This document shows positions 1-8,530 of a stretch of DNA of 64,000 nucleotides, piece after piece. Every line of letters starts with the position of its first letter. Positions within the stretch are counted from its first letter, which is position 1. A program made the translations under genes and the position numbers. The stretch spans positions 24,028 to 88,027 of the forward strand of contig JAOARP010000035.1 of the NCBI GenBank assembly GCA_025210525.1, read 5' to 3'. This DNA is from Marinisporobacter sp. Lineage in GTDB: Bacteria; Bacillota; Clostridia; Peptostreptococcales; Thermotaleaceae. Under the pieces are notes generated by a model that ran no database searches, had not been told where the DNA came from, and saw only the letters and a program-made list of their open reading frames with translations.

Positions 1-128
1 TTTTATATCGATATAATCTGACTGATGGATTGTATTCATCAGAAGGAAAACAGTTTTTTATGCTAATTGTAAGGATTTTTCTGAGCAAAAGGTGAGAAAG
101 TGATGATGGATCAATGGTAGGACTATAT

Positions 129-160
129 AACTTTCCTTATCTTTTAAGGAGAGTTTTTTT
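129..160 (+). terminator. Leader or upstream terminator
   Basis: An 11-12 bp stem (AACTTTCCTTA against TTAAGGAGAGTT, one G-U pair) is followed by seven T. It lies about 30 bases before the first gene. It may end an upstream transcript or attenuate the transporter operon. Bases 1-128 hold no recognisable gene; they contain a small hairpin (CTGATG/CATCAG) whose surroundings only vaguely resemble the 3' half of a TPP aptamer. Confidence 0.7.
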
Positions 161-191
161 ATTTGTTTAATTTGATTGATGAGGTGTTTGG

Positions 192-965
192 ATGGGAAAA
201 GTGAAGGGGTTTATTGTACCGATAATAATCTTTTTTATATGGTGGACAGGTTCAACATTAGGATTTTGGAATGCTTATATTATTCCATCTCCTGAGAAGG
301 TAGGGAAAGCTTTTATCATTCTTCTTAAAAAGAGAATTTTAATGAAGCATGTAATGGTGAGTTTATATAGAGCTCTTTTAGGATTTACGATTTCTTTTGT
401 AGGAGCTTTTTCATTAGCCATTTTATTATCTCTCAGTAAAAAACTATTAACATTATTAGAGAGAATTTTAGATTTTATGAGACATATTCCACCTATGGCA
501 CTCATTCCTATGTTGATCTTATGGTTTGGTATTGGAGAAATGTCAAAGCTCGCAGTTATTGTATTGGCTACCTTTTTTCCAATATTTTTAAATACCTTAA
601 GTGGAATTATTAATTGTGATTCAAAGCTTATTGAAGTGGGGAAAGTTTTTGGCTTTAGCAAACTACATATATATAGGAAAATTATTTTTCCTCAAGCAAT
701 GCCATCTATTATGGTGGGGGCACGATTGGGATTTGGATACAGCTGGAGGGCGTTAATTGGTGCAGAAATTATTGCGGCATCATCTGGACTAGGCTATATG
801 ATTTTAGATGCAGAGCAATTATCAAGACCAGATATTATGATTGTGGGGATTTTTACTATTGGTATTCTTGGTTCTATAATGGATTATATTTTATTTAAAT
901 GTACTAATAGATTATTGCATTGGAATAAGCAGGGGCAAAGAGGTGAAATGAATTGGATCAACTAG
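192..965 (+). CDS. ABC transporter permease, SsuC/TauC/ThiX-like
   Basis: Integral membrane subunit of a nitrate/sulfonate/taurine-class ABC importer, 257 aa, about six hydrophobic segments, the usual length for this BPD_transp_1 family. The EAA-type cytoplasmic loop that contacts the ATPase is visible around residues 150-175 (GKVFGFSKLHIYRKIIFPQA), followed by the typical GFGYSWRALIGAE stretch. The start is ATG with GAGGTG five bases upstream. The gene overlaps the ATPase gene by 13 bases, so the two are translationally coupled, and a binding lipoprotein follows. The substrate cannot be read from the sequence; sulfonates, taurine or a thiamine pyrimidine precursor are all seen in this family. 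Confidence 0.88.
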   Translation: MGKVKGFIVPIIIFFIWWTGSTLGFWNAYIIPSPEKVGKAFIILLKKRILMKHVMVSLYRALLGFTISFVGAFSLAILLSLSKKLLTLLERILDFMRHIPPMALIPMLILWFGIGEMSKLAVIVLATFFPIFLNTLSGIINCDSKLIEVGKVFGFSKLHIYRKIIFPQAMPSIMVGARLGFGYSWRALIGAEIIAASSGLGYMILDAEQLSRPDIMIVGIFTIGILGSIMDYILFKCTNRLLHWNKQGQRGEMNWIN

Positions 966-1672
966 TGATCAAAAATCTATCTAAAAGATACTCTATTAAA
1001 AATAAAGAAATTACTGCTTTAGATAATATTAGTTTATCTATTAAGGAGGGAACTTTTGTAACTATTGTAGGAAAGAGTGGTTGTGGAAAGACAACCCTTT
1101 TAAAAATTCTCAGTGGTTTAGAAAAAAAAACAGAGGGAGAAATTACGACGAATTGTAAAAATATAGGGATTGTTTTTCAAGAGCCAAGATTGATGCCGTG
1201 GCTGACGGTGAAAGAAAATATGGGGTTTTCATTCTTAGAAAAAGAGCATGAGGAAAAAGAGTTGGTAGAAAAATATTTAAGAGTGCTAGATTTATATGAT
1301 TTTAAGGATGCATACCCTTCGCAAATATCTGGCGGAATGGCACAAAGAGTCTCTTTAGGAAGGACACTTTGTTATAATCCAGATATTATTTTAATGGATG
1401 AACCCTTAGGTGCATTAGATGCTTTTAATAGAAGAAAACTTCAAAGAGAGATTATAGAACTTTTCTTAAAGGAAAAGAAAACCATTATCTTTGTGACTCA
1501 TGATGTGGAAGAAGCGGCATTTTTAGGACAAAGGATTATTGCATTAGATGAAGGGCGAATTGTTAAGGATATATCTAATGATTTAGAATATATAAGAAAA
1601 ATCAATCATATAGACTTTTTAGACATAAAGGAAGCAATTCTAAATGCTATTTTAAGAAATGAAAAAGAATAA
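953..1672 (+). CDS. ABC transporter ATP-binding protein, SsuB/TauB-like
   Basis: Cytoplasmic ATPase that powers the importer, 239 aa. Walker A GKSGCGKT is at residues 40-47, the Q-loop glutamine near 76 (VFQEPRLMPW, the spelling typical of the SsuB/TauB group), the signature SGGMAQ at 126-131, Walker B ILMDEP at 146-151 and the H-loop VTHD after it. All catalytic motifs are intact. It begins inside the permease gene (13-base overlap) and is followed after 114 bases by the lipoprotein gene. Family membership is certain; substrate is not. Confidence 0.92.
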   Translation: MDQLVIKNLSKRYSIKNKEITALDNISLSIKEGTFVTIVGKSGCGKTTLLKILSGLEKKTEGEITTNCKNIGIVFQEPRLMPWLTVKENMGFSFLEKEHEEKELVEKYLRVLDLYDFKDAYPSQISGGMAQRVSLGRTLCYNPDIILMDEPLGALDAFNRRKLQREIIELFLKEKKTIIFVTHDVEEAAFLGQRIIALDEGRIVKDISNDLEYIRKINHIDFLDIKEAILNAILRNEKE

Positions 1673-1786
1673 GAAATTCTAAAATAAAGATCAACAGGGT
1701 GTATGTTGAATTTTGAAATTGTTTATTTAGAAATGAGAAAAATAATTTATTTTTAAAATATATTAAATAAAGAAGGAGAGAGAGAA

Positions 1787-2755
1787 ATGAAAAAATTTAC
1801 AAAGCTTTTATGTATGATCTGTGTGTTGATGTTAGTATTAGCAGGTTGTGGAAAGGGTGCAAATGAAGAAACAAGTGCTTCTGATGAGCAAAATCAATTG
1901 AAGGAAATAAATATTTCCTATGTTACAGCACCTTTAAATGTACCGTCTATTGTTGAAAAACATGAGAATTTATTTGAAGAAGAGTTTAAAGATATAAAAA
2001 TCAATTTTCCAGAAATAACGCAAGGCTCTAAAATGACAGAGGCTGTAGCAACAGGAGATTTAGACTTTTGTAATGCTTTAGGAGGAACTTCAGCTATAAT
2101 AGGAAAGGCAAATGGGGTAGATATAAAGATTATAGGTACTTATTCAAGAGCTCCAAAATGTTTTACGATCATGACAAATGATGAAAATATTCAGTCAGTA
2201 AAAGATTTAAAAGGGAAAAAGGTTGCAGGACCTAAGGGGACGATTTTACATCAATTGTTGATTGCTGCAGGGAATGAAGCAGGTGTAAGCATTGATGATA
2301 TGGAATTTATTCAAATGGGTATAGGAAATGGTGTATCTAGTATGATGAGTAAAAATGTAGATGCAGCATTAGTTGCAGGACCAGCAGTGATCAAAGCCCA
2401 AGAGGGTGGTGCACGTATTCTTAGAAATGGAGAAGGATTATTAGATGCTACGATTGTTATTGGAGCAAGAGGAGAATTTGTAAAAGAACATCCAGATCTT
2501 GTAGAAAAATATATGAATGTTCATGAGAAAGCACTAAAGTTTATGGAAGAAAATCAAGAGAAAATGTTTGAAATGGTAGCAGAAGAAAATGGAGTTTCTG
2601 TTGAAGATGTAAAAACCATGTATCCATGGTATGATTTTAATCCTACCATTACAGAAAAGGATGTGAAAGAGTTAGAAAAAACACAAGATTTTCTATTGGA
2701 TAATGGTATGATTCAAGAAAAGATAGATATAAAAACTCTTTTTGTAGAAGAGTAA
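1787..2755 (+). CDS. ABC transporter substrate-binding lipoprotein (SsuA/ThiY/NMT1 class)
   Basis: Extracellular solute receptor anchored by lipid, 322 aa. The signal peptide ends in the lipobox LVLAGC, with the lipidated cysteine at residue 21, then a short acidic/serine linker. The mature part has the NMT1-type two-lobe pattern (ISYVTAPLNVPS, DLKGKKVAGPKGT, AALVAGPAVI). A strong GGAGAGAG site precedes the ATG. Together with the two upstream genes it completes a three-part importer. A long hairpin terminator follows, so the operon ends here. Substrate unknown. Confidence 0.9.
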   Translation: MKKFTKLLCMICVLMLVLAGCGKGANEETSASDEQNQLKEINISYVTAPLNVPSIVEKHENLFEEEFKDIKINFPEITQGSKMTEAVATGDLDFCNALGGTSAIIGKANGVDIKIIGTYSRAPKCFTIMTNDENIQSVKDLKGKKVAGPKGTILHQLLIAAGNEAGVSIDDMEFIQMGIGNGVSSMMSKNVDAALVAGPAVIKAQEGGARILRNGEGLLDATIVIGARGEFVKEHPDLVEKYMNVHEKALKFMEENQEKMFEMVAEENGVSVEDVKTMYPWYDFNPTITEKDVKELEKTQDFLLDNGMIQEKIDIKTLFVEE

Positions 2756-2789
2756 ATATGGTGTAAATATATTTAGAATACAATAAAAA

Positions 2790-2844
2790 TAGCTCCTTTT
2801 TGGAAAGAATGAAAGATAAAGTTCAACCAAGGAGGAGTTTTTTT
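2790..2844 (+). terminator. Terminator of the ABC importer operon
   Basis: AGCTCCTTTTTGG pairs with CCAAGGAGGAGTT across a loop of about 23 bases (G-U pairs included), followed by a run of T. Because it lies at 2790-2844, the reading frame of the next gene cannot start at the ATG at 2800; the start at 2935 is preferred. Confidence 0.85.
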
Positions 2845-2934
2845 ATTGGGAAAGTTTTTTTCTTTACTGAATATTATATATATACTATAATTAGGGTTAT
2901 TGATAGAAATTGTATTGATAAAGGAGAAGTCAAA

Positions 2935-4029
2935 ATGAATGCTACCAATATGGATTTCTATACTATTTTGAAAAAAATAAGTGTAGTGATAGGAATAATC
3001 ATTGGAATAGGAGTCGTAAGCTTTGGTGTACTTGTTGTATATCTAACCATTACAGATTATAAACCAGAAGAAACGATAAAAATTAAGGCAGAAGGAAAAC
3101 CACTCTATGAAAAAGCGAATGATCAAATTTCTATGATCACTTGGAATATAGGATATGGAGGTTTAGGGGAAAAAGAAGATTTTTTTGCCTCTGGAGGAAA
3201 AAGTGTAAGACCTGATAGAAAGGAAACAGTAGAGAATTATATGAAAGGAATTACTGACTTTTTAGAGAATAATAAAGCTGATTTTTATTTTATTCAGGAA
3301 ATAGACAAAGAATCAAGACGAAGCTATTATATAGATGAATATAAACAGATCAAAGATACATTAAATAATTATCAATCCGTATTTGCTTATAATTATAAAG
3401 TAAAATTTGTACCGGCTCCTTTTCCACCTCCATTTATGGGGAAGGTTGAAAGTGGGATGGCTTTATTTGGAAAGTATAAAATGAATGAGAATATAAGATA
3501 TCAATTTCCAGGAAAATTTAATTGGCCTGTATACCTGGCACATTTAGATAGATGCTTTACGGTGAGTCGTGTAGATATTGAGGGAAAAGATCATCAATTG
3601 GTATTGATCAATACCCATAATTCAGCTTTTGATAAAGATGCAGTACTCAGAAAGCAACAGATGAATTATTTGAAAAATGTGCTTACAGATGAATATGAAA
3701 AAGGAAACTATGTAATCGTGGGAGGAGATTGGAATCAATTGATGCCCGGAATATCTAAGGAATATTTTACTAATCATTTAGAAGGGTCCGATTGGGTAGC
3801 ACCTCTTCCTAAAAATTGGATACCAAAGGATTGGACATGGGGATTTGATAAAGATCTTCCAACAGTACGAGCAACAGATACAGCCTACATAAAGGGAGAT
3901 ACTTATTTGACAAGCATTGATGCTTTTTTGATGTCTCCTAATGTAGAATTATTAAAAATAGAAGTAAAAGATCTAGATTTTAAATATTCTGATCACAATC
4001 CTGTATATATGGAAGTGAAATTGAGATAA
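2935..4029 (+). CDS. Membrane-anchored endonuclease/exonuclease/phosphatase-fold protein
   Basis: 364 aa. One transmembrane segment at about residues 13-38 is followed by an exported EEP domain. Visible EEP motifs: TWNIGYGG (69-76), FIQEID, the NTHN stretch, GGDWNQ (about 263-268) and the terminal SDHNP (352-356), which supply metal and catalytic residues in DNase I-like hydrolases. The start at 2935 has AAGGAG at good spacing; the frame is open further upstream, but that part overlaps the preceding terminator. Monocistronic between two terminators. The substrate (nucleic acid, phosphoinositide-like or sphingolipid-like) cannot be assigned; many clostridial homologues are uncharacterised. Confidence 0.85.
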   Translation: MNATNMDFYTILKKISVVIGIIIGIGVVSFGVLVVYLTITDYKPEETIKIKAEGKPLYEKANDQISMITWNIGYGGLGEKEDFFASGGKSVRPDRKETVENYMKGITDFLENNKADFYFIQEIDKESRRSYYIDEYKQIKDTLNNYQSVFAYNYKVKFVPAPFPPPFMGKVESGMALFGKYKMNENIRYQFPGKFNWPVYLAHLDRCFTVSRVDIEGKDHQLVLINTHNSAFDKDAVLRKQQMNYLKNVLTDEYEKGNYVIVGGDWNQLMPGISKEYFTNHLEGSDWVAPLPKNWIPKDWTWGFDKDLPTVRATDTAYIKGDTYLTSIDAFLMSPNVELLKIEVKDLDFKYSDHNPVYMEVKLR

Positions 4030-4062
4030 TGATATAAGCTTTACAAATTTATAAAGTGGATA

Positions 4063-4116
4063 TAAAAAAGTCATGTGATTTTAGGTTGAAAATACCTGAA
4101 GTTGCATGGCTTTTTC
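4063..4116 (+). terminator. Intrinsic terminator
   Basis: A near-continuous 20-bp stem (AAAAAGTCATGTGATTTTAGG with CCTGAAGTTGCATGGC) closes a 9-base loop and ends in TTTTTCT. It ends the EEP-protein transcript. Confidence 0.85.
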
Positions 4117-4221
4117 TATCATAAAAATGACTCTTAACAAATTATTCCTATATGATTACTATAAAAAATTAAAGGTATAAATGATATATATAATGAATAG
4201 GAAGGCAGGGGAGAAAAGTTT

Positions 4222-5316
4222 ATGAAAGAAATTATGATATATTTTTTTAAAATAGGAGTACTAGGATTTGGTGGACCTATGGCCCATATTGCTATGATGG
4301 ATGAGGAATTGGTTGAAAAGAGAGAATGGGTTTTGCGGGAAGAATTTTTAGATGGATTGGCAATATGTAATATGTTACCGGGTCCTGCATCTACACAATT
4401 AGGAATTTATATGGGATACTTAAGAGGTGGTGTATTAGGAGGGGTCGTAGCAGGTGTATTTTTTATTTTTCCAGCTTTTATTATGATTACTTTATTAAGT
4501 TATTTATATTTTAATTATGGGACAATACCGCAAGTAAAGGGGATTTTATATGGTGTAAATGCAGTAGTTATTGCTTTGATTAGTTCATCTCTTTATAAAA
4601 TGGGAAGAAAATTTATTGTGGATATTAAAGGTATAGCTATATTTATTTTAAGTGCTATTGCTGTATATATACTGAAAGTAAATATAATTGTCGTTTTAAT
4701 TGTGGGAGGGATTCTGGGAATCTTGATGGATTATAAAATAGTAAATAGGAAAAAAACTTATATGATAGCAGTTCCGTTTTTTATAATAGATCATATGCTG
4801 GTAAGGTTATTTAGATTTTTTATAAAAGTAGGTTCATTTATTTATGGTGGAGGTTTAGTGATTATTCCTTTTATAGAGCAGGAAGTAGTAGAAAGATTAG
4901 GTTGGATGACGCAACAAGAATTTTTAACAGGGCTTTCCTTTGGACAAATCACACCAGGACCTATAGTGACTACGGCTGCTTTTATTGGATATAAGGTATT
5001 TGGGTTTTTAGGTGCATCTGTTGCAGCTGTTGCAATTTTTTTACCATCTTTTATTTTTATATTTATTGCTGTACCTTATCTTAAAAAGGTGAAAAATATT
5101 CCATGGGTAAAAGCTTTTCTAAAAGGAGTAAATGAAGCTGTTATTGGTACGATTTTAGCATCGGTATTTGCTTTGATTCCAAATGCTTTAATAGATGTAT
5201 GGACGGTTTTAATTGCAATAGGTGGATTTGTTGCACTAAGGAAATATCAACTAAGTGTATTCTATTGTGTGGGAATTGCAGGGATACTGGGGGTGATCAT
5301 TACTAATTTCATATAA
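4222..5316 (+). CDS. chrA: Chromate transporter family (CHR), two-domain
   Basis: Polytopic membrane protein of 364 aa with two homologous CHR halves, the long bidomain form. The first half carries GFGGP (residues 15-19) and NMLPGPASTQ; the second repeats this as YGGGLVIIPF and FGQITPGPIVTTAAFIGY. Characterised ChrA members export chromate, but the family is wide and clostridial copies may move other anions. The ATG has AGGGGAGA about nine bases upstream. It is a single gene with no chrB regulator beside it. Confidence 0.87.
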   Translation: MKEIMIYFFKIGVLGFGGPMAHIAMMDEELVEKREWVLREEFLDGLAICNMLPGPASTQLGIYMGYLRGGVLGGVVAGVFFIFPAFIMITLLSYLYFNYGTIPQVKGILYGVNAVVIALISSSLYKMGRKFIVDIKGIAIFILSAIAVYILKVNIIVVLIVGGILGILMDYKIVNRKKTYMIAVPFFIIDHMLVRLFRFFIKVGSFIYGGGLVIIPFIEQEVVERLGWMTQQEFLTGLSFGQITPGPIVTTAAFIGYKVFGFLGASVAAVAIFLPSFIFIFIAVPYLKKVKNIPWVKAFLKGVNEAVIGTILASVFALIPNALIDVWTVLIAIGGFVALRKYQLSVFYCVGIAGILGVIITNFI

Positions 5317-5446
5317 ATATGAATGATTAAAATGATTAGGGATAGGAAATCGGTTAAATGCAATTTTTGTAAATTATTCTTGTTGATAAATATCACCATT
5401 TACGATAACCTATATTTAGGGTAATAAGGTTAGAAAGGATGATAGT

Positions 5447-5875
5447 ATGGAAAGAGATATGGCTTTACAAAAAGAAGAGGCTCAAGAAAAAGGGCGTGCA
5501 AGAAAAAAGGATAAAAAAGATAAAAAAAATAATAAAATATGGATCAATATATTAATTTTTATCTTAAGTGCAGGGGTTTGGAGTGCTGCTGTATATTATG
5601 GATATACTTATGCGAAAAATTATATTGATGTATCCATAAAAAATGTACAACAAGAAAATGCAGTAAATATTCAAGCGTTAAGTGAAAAAATGGACCAGCT
5701 TAGTACAGAAATCAATAATTTAAAAAATAGGATTGAAAATACAGGAGATACTATCTCTGATTCTACAGCTGTGCAAGAAAGAATCGATGAAAAATTAAAA
5801 GATTTAGATGGGCAATTAAAGACATTAGAAAAAAGCTTAAAGGTACTTAAGGAGGCACCAAATGGGCAAAATTAA
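5447..5875 (+). CDS. Small membrane protein with extracytoplasmic coiled coil
   Basis: 142 aa, not a recognised family. A very charged N-terminus (about residues 1-32, rich in Lys/Arg/Glu) precedes one transmembrane helix at about 33-56, then a heptad-rich coiled coil (about 70-138: LSEKMDQLSTEINNLKNRIE). The start has AAAGGA upstream. Its last 14 bases overlap the next gene, which itself starts with a membrane segment and a coiled coil. Coupled translation and matching architecture suggest that the two proteins assemble together at the cell surface; this is inference. Confidence 0.75.
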   Translation: MERDMALQKEEAQEKGRARKKDKKDKKNNKIWINILIFILSAGVWSAAVYYGYTYAKNYIDVSIKNVQQENAVNIQALSEKMDQLSTEINNLKNRIENTGDTISDSTAVQERIDEKLKDLDGQLKTLEKSLKVLKEAPNGQN

Positions 5876-6908
5876 TTTATTTATGCTTTTTTTGATTGCC
5901 CCATTTATCGGTCTCTTTGTTGTTGGTTTTGAGTTTCAAGATGAGAGTCAGTATTTTAAATTTCCTATCACTGTACTTGAAGAAGGATCAGATCAATTAT
6001 ATGATGATGTCGGTAAGCTAGAAAAGAGTATTACAGCTATGGGACTTACTATAGAAAACCAAAAAGAAGTTTTTCAGGTTCAAGATGAACAGATTAGTGA
6101 GTTATCAAAGCTGAGTGATTCACACAGAAAATTATCTGATGATATTTATGAACAAAAGATATTAGATATGTTAGGTCCTGCAGTAAAGGCTCATATTAGT
6201 AATCGTACAGAAATCAAAATCTTTAAATTAGCAGAGCTTGGTTATAGAGGGTTTATTGCTAAAATAAAATTATTTGATCCAACAGCATTTAAAGTAGTAT
6301 TAGGTAAAGACCAATTAGGAAAATTAGAGACTACATCGAGTGCGGCAAAAAGAACAAATGCTATCCTTGCTATTAATGCAGGAGGATTTTATACAGAAAA
6401 AAGAAATGGTAAAACTTATGCTCAGCTAATTGGAAATACAGTAATTAATGGAAAATTAGTAGAACCTTTTAATGGGTATCCAGGAGATTTATTCTTTACT
6501 GGGATCAACAAAAAGGGACAAGTTATTGGAACAGTGCCCCATAGTGAAAATGATATTATGAAGCTTGACCCTTATCAAGGAGTAAGCTTTTCACCAGTAT
6601 TATTGGAAAATGGACAAAAAATAGAAATTCCAAAGAAATGGAAAAAAACAAGACATCCTAGAACCATCATTGGAAAATATGCAAATGATGATTTGATTGT
6701 GATCGTTATAGATGGAAGACGAGACAATTGGAGTATAGGGATTTCTTTAGAAAGATTACAGGATAAATTATTAGAATTAGGAGTAAAGGATGCATATAAT
6801 CTAGATGGTGGTGGTTCTAGTGCTATGTATTATGAGGGTAAAATTTTAAATAAACCTTCTGATAGAAGGGAAAGACCTGTAGTAAATAATATTGTGATCA
6901 TGCCTTAA
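5862..6908 (+). CDS. Phosphodiester glycosidase family protein (NAGPA domain)
   Basis: 348 aa. A signal/anchor segment (residues 5-22) and a coiled-coil linker (about 40-100) lead into a C-terminal NAGPA/DUF2233 domain (about 115-348). Visible family hallmarks are ILAINAGGFY, GVSFSPVLLENG, HPRTIIGK, VIDGRR and NLDGGGSSAMYY. The family cleaves or modifies GlcNAc-1-P phosphodiesters (mammalian uncovering enzyme); bacterial members are linked to exopolysaccharide or wall teichoic acid decorations. The protein should act outside the membrane. The AAGGAGG ribosome site lies inside the preceding gene, confirming coupling. A terminator follows. Confidence 0.85.
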   Translation: MGKINLFMLFLIAPFIGLFVVGFEFQDESQYFKFPITVLEEGSDQLYDDVGKLEKSITAMGLTIENQKEVFQVQDEQISELSKLSDSHRKLSDDIYEQKILDMLGPAVKAHISNRTEIKIFKLAELGYRGFIAKIKLFDPTAFKVVLGKDQLGKLETTSSAAKRTNAILAINAGGFYTEKRNGKTYAQLIGNTVINGKLVEPFNGYPGDLFFTGINKKGQVIGTVPHSENDIMKLDPYQGVSFSPVLLENGQKIEIPKKWKKTRHPRTIIGKYANDDLIVIVIDGRRDNWSIGISLERLQDKLLELGVKDAYNLDGGGSSAMYYEGKILNKPSDRRERPVVNNIVIMP

Positions 6909-6940
6909 AGAACAAATTATAAAAATATAGAAGTATGAGT

Positions 6941-6979
6941 ATTGATGACCTTGTAGACAAGTACTATGAGGTCATTTTT
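6941..6979 (+). terminator. Intrinsic terminator
   Basis: GATGACCTTGTAG pairs with CTATGAGGTCATT over a 7-base loop, then TTTTTA. Ends the coiled-coil/glycosidase operon. Confidence 0.8.
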
Positions 6980-7079
6980 ATGATTAGGTGATTTTGTAAA
7001 AATTCTGTAATAGAGATTTTAATAAATTTCTAGTATAATAAAACTTGCTTCCAAATAATGAAAGAAAAGGGGAAATGCG

Positions 7080-7754
7080 ATGAAGGGATTTTTTCTATAT
7101 TATTTATTGAGAATGTTTACAGGAAATCCATTAGCAGCGATTATTGGTGTGTTCCTTATATACGCAATTGTTGATAAAGCCTACTTAGGGTTTTTACCTG
7201 ACTTTACAAAAGGTTTTCGCAAAAAACGTCAGATAAAAAATAGTCTGATGGAGCTTAATGTAAACTCAGAAAATGCTCAGGCTGCATTTGTACTTGGAGA
7301 ATATTATTTTGAAAAGAAAAAATATGAAAAAGCACTAAATTATCTTAGTCATCATAAGCTACAAAAGGATGAAAGTGCTAAATATTATCATTATCTAGGA
7401 ATGACCCTTATGGAGATTGGAAAAAAAGAAGAAGGAAAAAAATATATTGAGAAAGCCTTAGAACTAAATCCAAAAGTAGGATATGGGCTACCTTATATTT
7501 ATTTGATAGATGATGAGATGAAAAGACATACGCCTAATAAAAATAAAATAAATGCTTGGGAAGAAGAAGTTGAAAGGTTTGGAAATACGGAGAACCTTTA
7601 TAAGCTAGGAATGATTTATAAAAAACAAGGAGATAAGAAAACTGCAAAAAAATTATTTTCAAAGGTTTTAATAGAATATGACTATTGTCCAAAGGGGATA
7701 AGAAGAATTCACAGAAAGTGGGCAATTTTAGCTAGAGTGGGGAAAGCCATATAG
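7080..7754 (+). CDS. Membrane-anchored TPR protein
   Basis: 224 aa. A hydrophobic segment at about residues 12-32 anchors the protein; after it come two or three tetratricopeptide repeats (ENAQAAFVLGEYYFEKKKYEKALNYL, AKYYHYLGMTLMEIGKKEEGKKYIEKALELNP and a C-terminal one with ENLYKLGMIYKKQGDKKTAKKLF). TPR arrays bind peptides or proteins; no partner can be named from context. The start is an ATG preceded by AAAGGGGAAAT. It stands alone between terminators. Confidence 0.78.
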   Translation: MKGFFLYYLLRMFTGNPLAAIIGVFLIYAIVDKAYLGFLPDFTKGFRKKRQIKNSLMELNVNSENAQAAFVLGEYYFEKKKYEKALNYLSHHKLQKDESAKYYHYLGMTLMEIGKKEEGKKYIEKALELNPKVGYGLPYIYLIDDEMKRHTPNKNKINAWEEEVERFGNTENLYKLGMIYKKQGDKKTAKKLFSKVLIEYDYCPKGIRRIHRKWAILARVGKAI

Positions 7755-7798
7755 TTTTGAGGAAATGAAAATTTAAGTAGATTTCAAAAATTTGATTG

Positions 7799-7846
7799 AA
7801 AACAACTGATCTGTGGTAATATGCAATAAAGAGCAGTTGTTTTTTA
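7799..7846 (+). terminator. Intrinsic terminator
   Basis: AAAACAACTG pairs with CAGTTGTTTT, closing a loop of about 23 bases, with a T run at the end. Ends the TPR gene. Confidence 0.75.
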
Positions 7847-7873
7847 TACGTTAGAAGGAAAGGAGTAGCTTTT

Positions 7874-8419
7874 ATGGAGCATAAGGATCAAGAGTATACA
7901 GTAGTAGACATAGAAACAACAGGACTAAGTTATAGAAATGGTGCTGAGATCATAGAGATAGGAGCTGTAAAAATAAAAAATGGAAAGATTTCAGAGAGAA
8001 GAGGATCTTTAATTCGCTTTCATGGAGATATGGACCCTTTTGCATTTAAAGCCCATGGAATTACAAAAGAAATGACAAAGGATCAGCCTGAAATAGAAGA
8101 GGTACTTCCTAGAGTTAGAAAATATATAGGAGATAGTATTGTTGTTTGTCATAATGCAAAGTTTGATGTGCCTTTTTTAAATCACTACCTTAAAGGGATA
8201 GAGCTACCCTTAATTGAAAAGCATGTATGTACATTAAAGGCATTAAACCAATTAAAAAAGAAAGGTCTTTACAATGGAGTCAATAATAAATTAGATACGG
8301 CTTGTCGTTATTATGATATCATACTTAAAAATTATCACAGAGCTTCTTGGGATGCAAAAGCTACAGCAGAGTTGTTTCTAAAAATAGCAGAGGTAGATAA
8401 AAGTGTACTAAACCTATGA
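7874..8419 (+). CDS. DEDDh-type 3'-5' exonuclease (DnaQ-like)
   Basis: 181 aa, a stand-alone RNase T/DnaQ-like exonuclease domain. The three Exo motifs are complete: DIETTGLS at residues 12-19 (Asp12, Glu14), HNAKFD at 93-98 (Asp98) and H155-x4-D160 in HRASWD. Such proteins remove nucleotides from 3' ends with two metal ions; similarity to the PolC/DinG exonuclease segment is strongest, so a DNA repair or proofreading role is likely. AAAGGAG is found 8 bases before the ATG. Not visibly co-transcribed with its neighbours. Confidence 0.87.
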   Translation: MEHKDQEYTVVDIETTGLSYRNGAEIIEIGAVKIKNGKISERRGSLIRFHGDMDPFAFKAHGITKEMTKDQPEIEEVLPRVRKYIGDSIVVCHNAKFDVPFLNHYLKGIELPLIEKHVCTLKALNQLKKKGLYNGVNNKLDTACRYYDIILKNYHRASWDAKATAELFLKIAEVDKSVLNL

Positions 8420-8530
8420 AAATAGGTTGAATAAATTAAGAAAAATTAACTAAATAAGAATTGAAATCTATATCTAATATTGATAGTTTTCGTTGGTGCT
8501 TAAAAGGCATAAGAAGGGAGTGGGATCATC

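Noticed and set aside
2800..2934. N-terminal extension of the EEP-fold protein from the ATG at 2800
   Set aside because: It would start inside the terminator of the preceding operon and lacks a ribosome site; ATG 2935 has AAGGAG and directly precedes the membrane anchor.
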